64,000 nt of DNA, taken from an uncultured bacterium (GTDB lineage: Bacteria; Bacillota_I; Bacilli_A; Erysipelotrichales; Erysipelotrichaceae). Below the pieces are notes generated by a model. The model ran no database searches. It worked only from the letters and a program-made list of their open reading frames with translations, and was not told the origin of the DNA. Made by a program: the position numbers and the translations under genes. The stretch lies in the NCBI GenBank assembly GCA_903847945.1, contig CAINEY010000011.1:124001-188000 (forward strand), in the 5' to 3' direction. This document shows, piece after piece, positions 49,130-58,690 of the stretch. Position 1 is the stretch's first letter. Each line of letters starts with the position of its first letter.

Positions 49130-50886
49130 ACCTGAAGGAAAAGCTGGCGACCTTACCGATGGAACCGGGGTGTTACCTGATGAAGGACGAACGGGGCACC
49201 ATCATCTATGTCGGCAAAGCCAAAAAACTCAAGAACCGGGTCAACCAGTACTTCATCGGAGCCCACGATTATAAGACCACCAAACTGGTCTCCCGCATCG
49301 TCGATTTCGACATCATCGTTACCCGAACCGAAAAAGAAGCCTTGGTTCTGGAAATCAACCTGATCAAAGAGCATCGTCCGCGGTTCAACATCCTCTTCAT
49401 GGATGACAAATCGTACCCGTACCTCAAGATCACCAAAGAACCCTATCCGCGATTAAAAGTCGTGCGGGATCTTAAGAAAGACAAGAAGGCGCTATATTTC
49501 GGGCCTTATCCCGATGCGACGGCAGCCTATGAGCTGCGTCGCCTTTTAAATGCGATCTACCCCTTGCGACAATGCGAGGTGATGCCCAAGAAGGTCTGTC
49601 TGTATTATCATCTGGGGCAATGTTTGGGGCCTTGTGAACACCCGGTGGATCCCAAGGTCTATGAAACCATGGTCGACGAGATCACCACGGCCCTCAAGGG
49701 CAACAATAAAGGCCTGCGCAACAAACTCAAGACCGACATGGAAGAAGCCACCGAGCGTCTGGATTTCGAACGGGCGGCTCAAATGCGTGATTACTTAAAG
49801 TTCCTCGACTATATTTCCGATCCCGAAAACGTGACGCAAACGTACGAAAAGGATACGGATGCGTTTGCCTATCACGAAGATAAAGGCTACATCGCCATCC
49901 AAGGGCTCTTGATGCGCAGCGGAAAGCTTCTGGATCGGCGTTTTGTACTTCAAGAGCTGCATGATGACGCCCAGGAAGCCTTCATCGAGTTCATTCTCCA
50001 ATACTACGCCGATCATCCCAAGCCATCGTTGTTGCTGCTGCCGACCGGTCTTGATCTGAGTTGGCTGGAAACCATGGATGACCTTAAGATCCATCAACCC
50101 CAGAAGGGGAAGATGAAACAGATTTTGGATCTGGTCAAAGCCAACGCCAAACAGAACCTTGATCAAAACCTCGACATGATGGCCCGTAAACACGGTGATC
50201 ACGAGGAAGCCTTGGACCAATTGGCGAAACTGTTGAACTTACCGGAGGTCGAACGCATCGAAGTCTACGATAACTCCCACACCGGCGGAACCTATGCCTC
50301 CGGTGCGTGCGTGGTCTATGAACACGGTTTACCTTCAAAGAAAGATTATCGCCTCTATGATGTCCATCAAGGTGGAGACGACCTCAAAAACATGGAGGAA
50401 GTCATTTATCGCCGCTATTACCGTATGCTCAAAGAGAAGGGGAAGAAGCCTTCGCTGATCCTGGTGGATGGCGGTTTGACCCAATTGCATGCGGTGCAGA
50501 ATACGCTTGCGTCGATGCGCTTGGATATTCCGGTCGCCGGTTTACGCAAGAACGACAAGCACACCACCGCGGAACTGCTCAACCAACAAGGGGATCCGGT
50601 CGATCTGCGTCAACATAAAGCCTTGTTTTTCCTTTTGACGGGCATGCAGGATGAAGTGCATCGCTTCGTCATCAGTCATCACAAACGCCGTCGGGCGAAA
50701 GCGCAAGTGCACAGTGTTTTGGATGATGTGCCGGGACTGGGTCCTTCCCGCAAGAAGATTCTCCTGCAGCGCTACACTACGGTGAACGCTATTAAGGAAG
50801 CCTCGCTGGACGACCTTAAAACCTTGATCCCCCCAGCCGTCGCAACGGCCCTTTATCACGCGCTCCATCCGCAGGATGTGGTATAA
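49126..50886 (+). CDS. uvrC: Excinuclease ABC subunit C
   Basis: GCYLMKDERGTIIYVGKAKKLKNRVNQYF GIY-YIG; YDNSHTGGTYASGACVVYE; LVDGGLTQL. Confidence 0.96.
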   Translation: MNLKEKLATLPMEPGCYLMKDERGTIIYVGKAKKLKNRVNQYFIGAHDYKTTKLVSRIVDFDIIVTRTEKEALVLEINLIKEHRPRFNILFMDDKSYPYLKITKEPYPRLKVVRDLKKDKKALYFGPYPDATAAYELRRLLNAIYPLRQCEVMPKKVCLYYHLGQCLGPCEHPVDPKVYETMVDEITTALKGNNKGLRNKLKTDMEEATERLDFERAAQMRDYLKFLDYISDPENVTQTYEKDTDAFAYHEDKGYIAIQGLLMRSGKLLDRRFVLQELHDDAQEAFIEFILQYYADHPKPSLLLLPTGLDLSWLETMDDLKIHQPQKGKMKQILDLVKANAKQNLDQNLDMMARKHGDHEEALDQLAKLLNLPEVERIEVYDNSHTGGTYASGACVVYEHGLPSKKDYRLYDVHQGGDDLKNMEEVIYRRYYRMLKEKGKKPSLILVDGGLTQLHAVQNTLASMRLDIPVAGLRKNDKHTTAELLNQQGDPVDLRQHKALFFLLTGMQDEVHRFVISHHKRRRAKAQVHSVLDDVPGLGPSRKKILLQRYTTVNAIKEASLDDLKTLIPPAVATALYHALHPQDVV

Positions 50887-50896
50887 TTTCCCACGT

Positions 50897-51664
50897 ATGA
50901 ATGCAATCGGGATTCTGGACTCCGGCTTAGGCGGCTACACCATTTTCAATGCTCTCCATCGCGCGTATCCTGACGCGTCGTTTGTCTTTCTGGCCGATCA
51001 AGCCAACGCACCGTATGGGGATAAATCCCGTGATGAAATCCGATCGATCGCGATCAATGCGATCGCCTGGTTTGAAACGCAAGGGATCACTGAAGTGGTA
51101 GTGGCCTGTAACACGATCAGTGCGCAGGTCCTTCCTGAAATCAAGCCTTTATTTCCGACCATGACCTTGACCGGAATCATCGAACTGACGGCGCATCAAG
51201 AAGCCGTGCTGAGCGCGAAAAGCGTGGCTGTTATCGCCACTACAGGAACCACCCGTACCCAAGCATATCCGATCACCATAACCGCAATAAATCCGCAGTC
51301 AAGCGTGGAAGGTGTAGCCTTGCCTCAACTGGTTCCGCTGATCGAAGGATTGGCTGACCGTCAGGCGATTGAGGCGTATCTCGAACCGCTCATCAATCCG
51401 CTTAAGGCAGACGTGATGGTTCTGGCGTGCACGCATTATCCATTGGTTCACGAAACGCTGCAACGCTATTTCAATGGAACTTTGGTCGATTCCATCGACC
51501 CGATCGTATCGCTGTTTGCTGACCGAGTTCTTCCCCAAGGGGAATGTAGGGTTTATACCACAAAGAATCCCGACTACCTCAAACATCAAATCGAGGTCTT
51601 GTTTCAGTCGTCCGTGGAGGTCGCTCTGACGAGCGTTCCGCATGCAAATTGTTTTAGTCAGTGA
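50897..51664 (+). CDS. murI: Glutamate racemase
   Basis: AIGILDSGLGGYTIFNAL; ADQANAPYGDKS; VACNTISA; VLACTHYPLV. Confidence 0.95.
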   Translation: MNAIGILDSGLGGYTIFNALHRAYPDASFVFLADQANAPYGDKSRDEIRSIAINAIAWFETQGITEVVVACNTISAQVLPEIKPLFPTMTLTGIIELTAHQEAVLSAKSVAVIATTGTTRTQAYPITITAINPQSSVEGVALPQLVPLIEGLADRQAIEAYLEPLINPLKADVMVLACTHYPLVHETLQRYFNGTLVDSIDPIVSLFADRVLPQGECRVYTTKNPDYLKHQIEVLFQSSVEVALTSVPHANCFSQ

Positions 51665-52121
51665 TACCCATGGCCGCAATGAGGTGTTTGCCCAATTGCG
51701 TGAACGTCATCCGTTAGCCAACGCGTATCTGCATGCCGGAGATTCGGAAACCGATCCGATCAATCTGGATGGATTTGCTTCGGTCCAAGGCAATAACGAT
51801 TACTACAGCTCCCATCCCGACCAATTGGTCTTGGATTTGGGTGGAGTACGGGTCTTGATGGTGCATAGCCATCAATATCACAATGCGAATCGGATTCCCG
51901 GTTTGGTGGCTCGGGCCAAGAAGGCGGGAGCCAAACTGGTGTTCTATGGTCATACCCACATTTACAGCGTGACAACCGTCGATGGGATCACCTTGGTCAA
52001 CCCGGGTTCCTTGTGGCGAAATCGTGATTTTACTCCTGAATCCTATGCCTTGATTACCGTTTTTGATGAACAGATTGAGATCGAGCGGATCAATTATCCG
52101 CGCACACCATCTGTGAAGTAG
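51642..52121 (+). CDS. YfcE/MJ0936 family metallophosphoesterase
   Basis: MQIVLVSDTHGR; HAGDSE; VQGNNDYYS; VHSHQY; FYGHTHIYSV. Confidence 0.94.
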   Translation: MQIVLVSDTHGRNEVFAQLRERHPLANAYLHAGDSETDPINLDGFASVQGNNDYYSSHPDQLVLDLGGVRVLMVHSHQYHNANRIPGLVARAKKAGAKLVFYGHTHIYSVTTVDGITLVNPGSLWRNRDFTPESYALITVFDEQIEIERINYPRTPSVK

Positions 52122-52139
52122 TTAAATGTGAAAACAAGG

Positions 52140-52168
52140 GCCGAACTTAACAAATTCGGCTCATTTTA
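52140..52168 (+). terminator. Terminator after the phosphoesterase gene
   Basis: GCCGAA-cttaacaaa-TTCGGC-TCATTTT. Confidence 0.6.
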
Positions 52169-52240
52169 TATACACAAAAGTATAATTGCGTATATATGAG
52201 ATACAACATAGTATATAATGGTTCTATATAGGAGGAAGTT

Positions 52241-54646
52241 ATGCGTAAAATCATTACAAGTCTTTTGGCAGTCGTCTTAAGTCTGGCTTTGTGGCCGAGT
52301 TTGAACGTCAGCGCAGCCACGGAAGATTATCCGGCCAAGTTTTTACCTATCGTTGAAGTGAAAGTCAATGTGGGAAATTCCGAGTTCGAGGATGATGCCT
52401 TCTTGCAATCGCTGATTGATGCGTTGGAAGCCCGTGGAGTGTTGGTTTCCAAGATCGATGTCGGCTATGCCGGAACGATCGACACCGACTTCTCAGTGAC
52501 CGATCCGACCAACTGGAATCTCTATGATCACTTTGGTTGGTGGGAAGAAGTGGGTGGCTTGACGAATATCTGGGGCATTTTCGAGGCCTATGTGGAGTCA
52601 CACGTGACCGGTTATGATTCGTCGACGATGTATTTGAATGACAGTTTTCTCGATGAAGCAACCTCGATGCTGCAACTGGAATACTACGATGGAACCGATT
52701 ACGCTGTCATCGATTTTAAGGATCTTTCGGGTTTGGTGACACGTATTGAAACCAACCCGCTTGATTTTGAAATCGACGGATGGGTCAATAACCTGCTCGA
52801 TGAAGCGGAAGCTGTGATCGTGGCCACACCGGAAGGTACTGCCTTAGGCATCGATGTCATCGAGGATATGTGGTATGATCCGACGGATTCGACAGCCTAT
52901 GTCGGATGGTATGATGCCACGAATTATGATTGGTATGAAACCCCGTTCCAAGCGTACGAAGATTACTTGACGCAAACGGGTTTCATGGCGAGTCTACAGA
53001 TGTCCGATGCTAGCTTTTACGATGATTACGGCTGCTTTGAATTGTACGATGCGGCCAATTATGATTATTTTTATGTTTATTTCTCACCGGTTGAATACGG
53101 TGGTCAAGAGCCGTCGCATTACCCCAGTCCCGATGAAAATCCGGATGGGGATAATCCAGTCGACTGGACCAACGATCCTCACATTGTCATTCATGATGAC
53201 GGTCAGGTCGTATTTTATGGCTATGGTTCCCCAGCGTTTAAGGATTTCATGTTGTCGGTGAACGATGCTGTTTCCGACAAGCACTTTAGTTTTGATCTGG
53301 ATGAATCGAAAGTGGATTATCACTCGATGGAAGGCGGAGGATTCCTCTTCAGCATTGCTCTCAATGATCAAGATACCGTATCCGAAGACGATGACACGAT
53401 GAGCGGTTACAGTGTGCTCTTTACTGAATCAGGTACAAATCTGTATCGCTTAACCGAGGTGAATGTCAAAGCCTTCCATGATACGGAAGGCGATGAAATG
53501 GAATATGTTTCCGGTGTTGAGCTGATTCAATCCGGTGACAAAGACACCTCCAGCGACCAACACGCCATCAAGATCGATGTCGTAAATAACGTGTTGACTG
53601 TTATGGATAATGATGTCTTGGCGTTTGACGGGATAACACTGGATGTGGTTGGGAATCGGTTTGGACCGCTGGTGTCGTATGGTTCACACGGTTGTTCACA
53701 GTTGTCATGGTTCGTTTACGACAACTTGAAGATGGGAACGTCAGTCAAAGTCGTCTCCAAGGCTCAAGACAATGTCGGAACGATTCAATGGGCAGATGGC
53801 GCTTTCCACGTGTACATCAACCTGGAAGATACGAATGATGCGACATTGATCGTCGACGACTTCGCCGAAGCCCTCAAAGCGGATGAAGCGACGTACATCG
53901 GAATCGGATTAAGTGCCTCGCAAGTGATGCATGAAGCAATCATCACGGCCAATAATGATTTAGGAGCGTACTTCGGGTATGCAAGTTACCCGCAAAACAT
54001 GAGCGAAATCGTTGCGGCGATTGCCGACTACCTGTGGCCGCTCTTGGAAGAACCGACGATTGAAAACATTCACAATGCCGTTTTGGATGCGACTGTTGTG
54101 AGTGATCTGCCGACCAAGCCGACGGTGACGATTCCAGGCGGTGTTCTGGATGTCTTTGATGAACTGGTAGCCGATCACTCGGTTGAGCTGTTGATCACGA
54201 TCAATCTGCTCGATTCGGCGAATGTCCCTACGGATGATAAAGCTTTATTGGATGCGTATTACCAAGGCTTAGCGGATAAGAACGCGATTGGATTCACTTA
54301 CCTGTCGATTTCGGGTGAGAAATGGTTGGATGATGCTTTTGATTCTGCGGTGACGTCGACACTGAAACCGATCACCTTTGTGATTACGATCCCGGTATCC
54401 TTGCGCTCAATGACTTCATTTAAAATCGTTCGGGTGCACAACGGAGTCGTCAGTGTGATTGAACCGACCTACGACGCGCAGAAGTTTACTTTGACGTTTA
54501 CAGCTGACAAGTTCTCCACGTATGCGATCCAATACTCGGATCCCGATGCCTTACCGAATACGGGGGATGCCGGGAATCTGGGCTGGTTGTTTGTCATCAG
54601 TGGGTTGATCCTGCTGGGGCTGACGAAACGTCCTCAGGCTGAATAA
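52241..54646 (+). CDS. Large acidic secreted protein with LPNTG cell-wall sorting signal
   Basis: Signal peptide MRKIITSLLAVVLSLALWPSLNVSAA; C-terminal LPNTGDAGNLGWLFVISGLILLGLTKRPQAE; SD aggagga. Confidence 0.9.
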   Translation: MRKIITSLLAVVLSLALWPSLNVSAATEDYPAKFLPIVEVKVNVGNSEFEDDAFLQSLIDALEARGVLVSKIDVGYAGTIDTDFSVTDPTNWNLYDHFGWWEEVGGLTNIWGIFEAYVESHVTGYDSSTMYLNDSFLDEATSMLQLEYYDGTDYAVIDFKDLSGLVTRIETNPLDFEIDGWVNNLLDEAEAVIVATPEGTALGIDVIEDMWYDPTDSTAYVGWYDATNYDWYETPFQAYEDYLTQTGFMASLQMSDASFYDDYGCFELYDAANYDYFYVYFSPVEYGGQEPSHYPSPDENPDGDNPVDWTNDPHIVIHDDGQVVFYGYGSPAFKDFMLSVNDAVSDKHFSFDLDESKVDYHSMEGGGFLFSIALNDQDTVSEDDDTMSGYSVLFTESGTNLYRLTEVNVKAFHDTEGDEMEYVSGVELIQSGDKDTSSDQHAIKIDVVNNVLTVMDNDVLAFDGITLDVVGNRFGPLVSYGSHGCSQLSWFVYDNLKMGTSVKVVSKAQDNVGTIQWADGAFHVYINLEDTNDATLIVDDFAEALKADEATYIGIGLSASQVMHEAIITANNDLGAYFGYASYPQNMSEIVAAIADYLWPLLEEPTIENIHNAVLDATVVSDLPTKPTVTIPGGVLDVFDELVADHSVELLITINLLDSANVPTDDKALLDAYYQGLADKNAIGFTYLSISGEKWLDDAFDSAVTSTLKPITFVITIPVSLRSMTSFKIVRVHNGVVSVIEPTYDAQKFTLTFTADKFSTYAIQYSDPDALPNTGDAGNLGWLFVISGLILLGLTKRPQAE

Positions 54647-54651
54647 CGTGT

Positions 54652-54679
54652 GCGACCATCCTCGGGTGGTCGCTTTTTT
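54652..54679 (+). terminator. Terminator after the LPXTG gene
   Basis: GCGACCAtCC-tcg-GGtGGTCGC-TTTTTTA. Confidence 0.85.
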
Positions 54680-54737
54680 ATTGTCACTCCAAGCCATTGT
54701 CGAATGAGATGAACATTTGGTATAATGTCTTGGCCTT

Positions 54738-54814
54738 GTCCTCATAGCTCAGTTGGATAGAGCATGCGCCTTCTAAGCGCACGGTCGAGGGTTCGAGCCC
54801 CCCTGAGGACGCCA
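54738..54814 (+). tRNA. tRNA-Arg (anticodon TCT), CCA encoded
   Basis: 77-nt cloverleaf GTCCTCA...TGAGGACGCCA, anticodon loop CTTCTAA; TGG-TATAAT just upstream. Confidence 0.95.
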
Positions 54815-54823
54815 TCTGAGATC

Positions 54824-54847
54824 AACCCTTCAAATGAAGGGTTTTTT
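54824..54847 (+). terminator. Terminator downstream of tRNA-Arg
   Basis: AACCCTTCA-aa-TGAAGGGTTTTTT. Confidence 0.85.
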
Positions 54848-54873
54848 AATGGTCGATCGCTAAGTGCAACATT

Positions 54874-55500
54874 TTATTTGAAAACATAAAAAAGCGCGGT
54901 GTTTGCCGCGCTTAACTCATAGGTCTGCGAGTTGCCATTGCTTCTTGTCATCCAATTTTTAACCATGTTGAGTTGGCTTTCCATGAACCAATGCGAGTAA
55001 ACGTTGTTAACCATTTCAACCGTAGGCTCGAGTCGTTTCGCGATCTCAAATGGGTTGAACTCCATATTGACCAAGAGCGATACGTGCGAGTGGAGGAAGT
55101 CGTGGATCCGGATGATCTTGACTCCAGCTCGTTGACATGCATCAACTTGTTTGCGCTTGATTGACGACGGCGCTAGGAAGATGTCGTAAGCGAATAAGTT
55201 GATTTGGCTATCTTGAGCAGGGGAGTAAGTTGCCACACGTTGTAGGGCTTCTATTCGGCTCTTGACGGATTCTTTGAGATCAAGTCATGCTTATCGTCAA
55301 TGTCGGCGTGGTGATCATCCAAGAATGACCTTACGCTGGGGATGATGGCCTTAGGACTTGCGAATGGGCTGACGGATGCAGTGATCGTGTTCCCACAGTC
55401 GTTTGTCTTGTTCTGTTTGGCCCTGAAACTGGTTGAAGGTGCTATAGGTCAATCGGTCTTTCGTTCACCAAAGAACCCCTAAAAAGAGCAGACCAAGGTC
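54874..55500 (-). pseudogene. Degraded tyrosine recombinase/integrase remnant
   Basis: Intact 3' part 54874-55236 encodes SSIKRKQVDACQRAGVKIIRIHDFLHSHVSLLVNMEFNPFEIAKRLEPTVEMVNNVYSHWF (integrase C-domain; HxxR Arg replaced by Leu). Upstream pieces (FLDDHHADIDDKHDL; TYSTFNQFQGQTEQDKRLWEHDHCI) are frameshifted/stopped. Confidence 0.75.
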
Positions 55501-55538
55501 TTATTGTGTGTTGTTGGTCAAACGACTACAATGGTTTT

Positions 55539-56456
55539 ATGAGCACTATTTTGCGAATTGATCATTTATCGAAATCCTATGGTACGGTGAGAGCGGTCCA
55601 AGAGGTTTCCCTGGAGGTTAATGAAGGGGAACTGTTTGCGTTTTTAGGACCGAACGGAGCGGGGAAATCCACCACGATCAATGTGGTGTGTACCTTGTTG
55701 GCCAAAGACAGCGGGGAAGTCACGATCAACGGATTGACCTTAGGGAAGGATGATGAGGCGATCCGAAAAGTCATCGGAGTCGTTTTTCAGAAGTCTTTTC
55801 TGGATAATCTGTTGACGGTCGAAGAGAATCTGGCTGTTCGAGCCGCTTTTTATCGATTGAGCCAAGCAGAAACCCATGCGCGCATTACCGAGCTTTCGGA
55901 GCAACTCTCGCTACAGGAGTTCCTCAAGCGGCCCTATGGGAAGCTCTCGGGAGGACAACGTCGACGGGCGGATATCGCACGAGCGTTGATCAATCGGCCG
56001 CGCTTACTCTTTTTGGATGAACCGACGACTGGATTGGATCCGCAAACCCGCCACAACATCTGGACCTACATCCAACGCTTAAGAACCGAACACAAGATGA
56101 CGATCTTCTTAACTACCCACTACATGGAAGAAGCCAACCGCTGTGACCGGGTGTGTGTCATCGATCACGGATTCATCCTGGAGATGGATACCCCCTCCAA
56201 TTTGAAAGTCAAATATGCCCCGACCTTGCTTAGGGTTAAAGCAAGCGCTGATTTTGAATCGATCTTAAAGGATTCTGGTTATTCGTATACGGCTGTCAAT
56301 GACGGTTATGATGTGGTTATTCCGGATTCGAAGGCAGCTTTACGATTACTGAGTCCGCATGAAGCGTCGATCGAACGTTTCGAGGTCCTGGAAGGAACGA
56401 TGGATACGGTGTTCCTAGCCTTGACCGGGAAGGTCATTCGGGAGGATGCCCAATGA
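55539..56456 (+). CDS. ABC transporter ATP-binding protein (DrrA/NatA-like)
   Basis: GPNGAGKSTTINVVCTLL; LSGGQRRRADIARALI; LLFLDEPTTGLD. Confidence 0.95.
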   Translation: MSTILRIDHLSKSYGTVRAVQEVSLEVNEGELFAFLGPNGAGKSTTINVVCTLLAKDSGEVTINGLTLGKDDEAIRKVIGVVFQKSFLDNLLTVEENLAVRAAFYRLSQAETHARITELSEQLSLQEFLKRPYGKLSGGQRRRADIARALINRPRLLFLDEPTTGLDPQTRHNIWTYIQRLRTEHKMTIFLTTHYMEEANRCDRVCVIDHGFILEMDTPSNLKVKYAPTLLRVKASADFESILKDSGYSYTAVNDGYDVVIPDSKAALRLLSPHEASIERFEVLEGTMDTVFLALTGKVIREDAQ

Positions 56457-57337
56457 AAAGCGTTATCGCGTTGACTCAACGGAATCTGAGGTTGTTTATC
56501 CGCAATAAGCCCTTGGTTTTCTTCAGTCTGTTGTCGGTGATGATCGTGGTTGGGCTCTATGTCTTGTTTTTGGGGGACATCAACGTTCAAAACATCCGCA
56601 GTGAGATCGGACGGGACATCCCGCAGATCGATGCCTTGGTGTTTGCGTGGATGTTGCCGGGAGCCATTGCCATCTCGACGATGACCTTGGCCTTAGGCAA
56701 CATGGAACGCTTGGTTGATGATGCCCAAAGTGAAACCCTGTCGGATTTCATGGTGTCGCCGGTGACTCGCGTGCAACTGACCCTATCCTATGTTTTGGCG
56801 ACGATCATCATTGCGTTTTTGATTTCGGGGTTGATGTTTGGGGTGAGTCTGGTGGTGGTGTGGTCCAAAGGGGGCGGTTGGATGGAACCTATCGCGATGC
56901 TTCAAGTGTTGGGCATCATCCTGTTGATGATCATCTCCAGTAGCCTGCTCAGTTTACTGATTGCCTCGTTTATCTCCAGTGCCAATACCTATGGCGTTGT
57001 GAACTCGATCACGGGAACCTTCATCGGGTTTGTGACCGGGTGTTACATGCCCATGGGGATCATGCCGGTGTTTGTCCAAAACCTCTTCAATGCCTTGCCG
57101 GTCTCGATGGGAGCTTCGCTTTTGCGACAGATCTATTTGGCGCCGATCATGGATGAGGTGTTTGCGGGAGCTCCCGCCACGTTTGTATCCGATTACCGCA
57201 TCTTTCAAGGTATCGATCTGGTGATGTTTGACCACATATTGACCCCAACGGTCATGATGATGGCGATGGTTGCTGGAGTCTTCATCTTATTTATCTTGAG
57301 TGTCCTTCGCTTTAAAACCCTACATAAAGTCGAATAA
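56453..57337 (+). CDS. ABC-2 type transporter permease
   Basis: Multi-TM, follows the ATPase with ATGA overlap; VDDAQSETLSDFMVSPVTR. Confidence 0.9.
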   Translation: MKSVIALTQRNLRLFIRNKPLVFFSLLSVMIVVGLYVLFLGDINVQNIRSEIGRDIPQIDALVFAWMLPGAIAISTMTLALGNMERLVDDAQSETLSDFMVSPVTRVQLTLSYVLATIIIAFLISGLMFGVSLVVVWSKGGGWMEPIAMLQVLGIILLMIISSSLLSLLIASFISSANTYGVVNSITGTFIGFVTGCYMPMGIMPVFVQNLFNALPVSMGASLLRQIYLAPIMDEVFAGAPATFVSDYRIFQGIDLVMFDHILTPTVMMMAMVAGVFILFILSVLRFKTLHKVE

Positions 57338-57338
57338 G

Positions 57339-57373
57339 AAAAACGATTCCGATGATCTCGGAATCGTTTTTTT
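57339..57373. terminator. Bidirectional terminator
   Basis: AAAAACGATTCCGA-tgatc-TCGGAATCGTTTTTTT. Confidence 0.9.
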
Positions 57374-57758
57374 AGGCTTTGGGTTTGATTAACAGGAGTC
57401 CTAGACTGAGCACGCTCAAGCCATAGAACAATAAAGCAACGATAGAGTAGAACGACAAGTACGGGGAAGAGCTTCCAGCGATAGCGATGACGGCGCTAAG
57501 AATCATCCCTAGAGTCTGCCAAGCCGTGGCTGTATTGAGCAGGTTGACCGTTAAGCGATACATCGGACGTTTGGAGAGTCCCGGAATCAGTAGCCACACC
57601 ACTGTGTAACCCAGTGCTGCACCGGCAACAGGAACCCAAGCAAAGCTCATCAAGGCAGAGGTCACGCCGTGGGAGAACAAGTGATACACCACCCCGAACA
57701 CAAGGGTGAAAAGGCTGAGTCCGATGAAAATCAGGGCGCGTTTGGCGTTGGGTTTCAT
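57372..57758 (-). CDS. Uncharacterised ~4-TM membrane protein
   Basis: Hydrophobic ORF; ATGA overlap with the upstream glycosidase gene. Confidence 0.75.
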   Translation of the reverse strand: MKPNAKRALIFIGLSLFTLVFGVVYHLFSHGVTSALMSFAWVPVAGAALGYTVVWLLIPGLSKRPMYRLTVNLLNTATAWQTLGMILSAVIAIAGSSSPYLSFYSIVALLFYGLSVLSLGLLLIKPKA

Positions 57759-58690
57759 TCGGTATCTCCCGTGATGTAGAGGATGTCGCTGGTTCCGCGC
57801 TGATAAACACCGGTTCCGTCATAAGTGGGCTTGTTGGTGAGGCTGCCGTTGAACCACATCGTGGCGGTTCCGCCACCATCCAAGTTATAGGCGATCTGAG
57901 CACCGTGATCCAAGAAGATCTGGGTCAGTTCGGTCAAATTGACCCCGCGAGAGGTCGAGGAGCGTCCGTCCACGACCACAAAGAGGTAATGCAGAGGTCC
58001 GATCTGACCAATAGCCGTGCGCGGGTTGTCGCTGGGGGAAACCCATTTCTGATTGGTGGTATCGACGACTACGCCATTGTTGACCAAAACCGGTCCAAAG
58101 CTCCAGCCTTGGGTGACGCCTTGTTCCACCAAGGATTCCCCATCGACACTGCCTTCAGTGTGTAAGCGCAGATTGCCGTCTTTGTCCATGATCAGAGCGA
58201 TGTTATCGGGGGCATTGCGGGGAACATCCCGAAAGAAGGTCCCGTTACGAATGACCAGTCCCACATCCCGATACCCATAGAAATCCCCGTTGATGGCCAA
58301 GATGGCTTTTTTATTCGTGGCCATGGTGGAGGGGTATTGTTTCACATTGCGCCCATAGGTATCAAAGGCCAGCGCGGTTCGAAAGAAGAGCGGGGAACTG
58401 AGCTGGATGTCGGCCACATAAATGGTCGCATCGTACTTTTCGTAGATTTCGATGTTGATCGATTTGTAGACCGTGGTCTGTGTACCGATCGAGGAATAGG
58501 TCGTATCGGACACCTCGATGGATTTGATGATTTCGGTGTCGGTTTCACACTCGCAGGGAATCGGTTCATTGTCGATGATCTTGGTCCCGCGGGCAATGAC
58601 AAAGGCATCCAACATGACAAAGGCGGATACGGTGGTGATGAGGACGGCCATGACGAGGCCGTAGACGAAGGGTACTTTAAGTGTTTTCAT
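57755..58690 (-). CDS. Phosphodiester glycosidase (NAGPA-domain) family exported protein
   Basis: N-terminal TM; AINGDFYGYRDVGLVIRNG, GWSFGPVLVNNG, NPRTAIGQIGPLHYLFVVVDGRS, AYNLDGGGTATMWFNG. Confidence 0.9.
   Translation of the reverse strand: MKTLKVPFVYGLVMAVLITTVSAFVMLDAFVIARGTKIIDNEPIPCECETDTEIIKSIEVSDTTYSSIGTQTTVYKSINIEIYEKYDATIYVADIQLSSPLFFRTALAFDTYGRNVKQYPSTMATNKKAILAINGDFYGYRDVGLVIRNGTFFRDVPRNAPDNIALIMDKDGNLRLHTEGSVDGESLVEQGVTQGWSFGPVLVNNGVVVDTTNQKWVSPSDNPRTAIGQIGPLHYLFVVVDGRSSTSRGVNLTELTQIFLDHGAQIAYNLDGGGTATMWFNGSLTNKPTYDGTGVYQRGTSDILYITGDTE

Noticed and set aside
54738-57337. Intact prophage or ICE at tRNA-Arg
   Set aside because: Only an integrase remnant was found; the following genes are an ordinary ABC exporter pair and no structural, replication or conjugation genes are seen.
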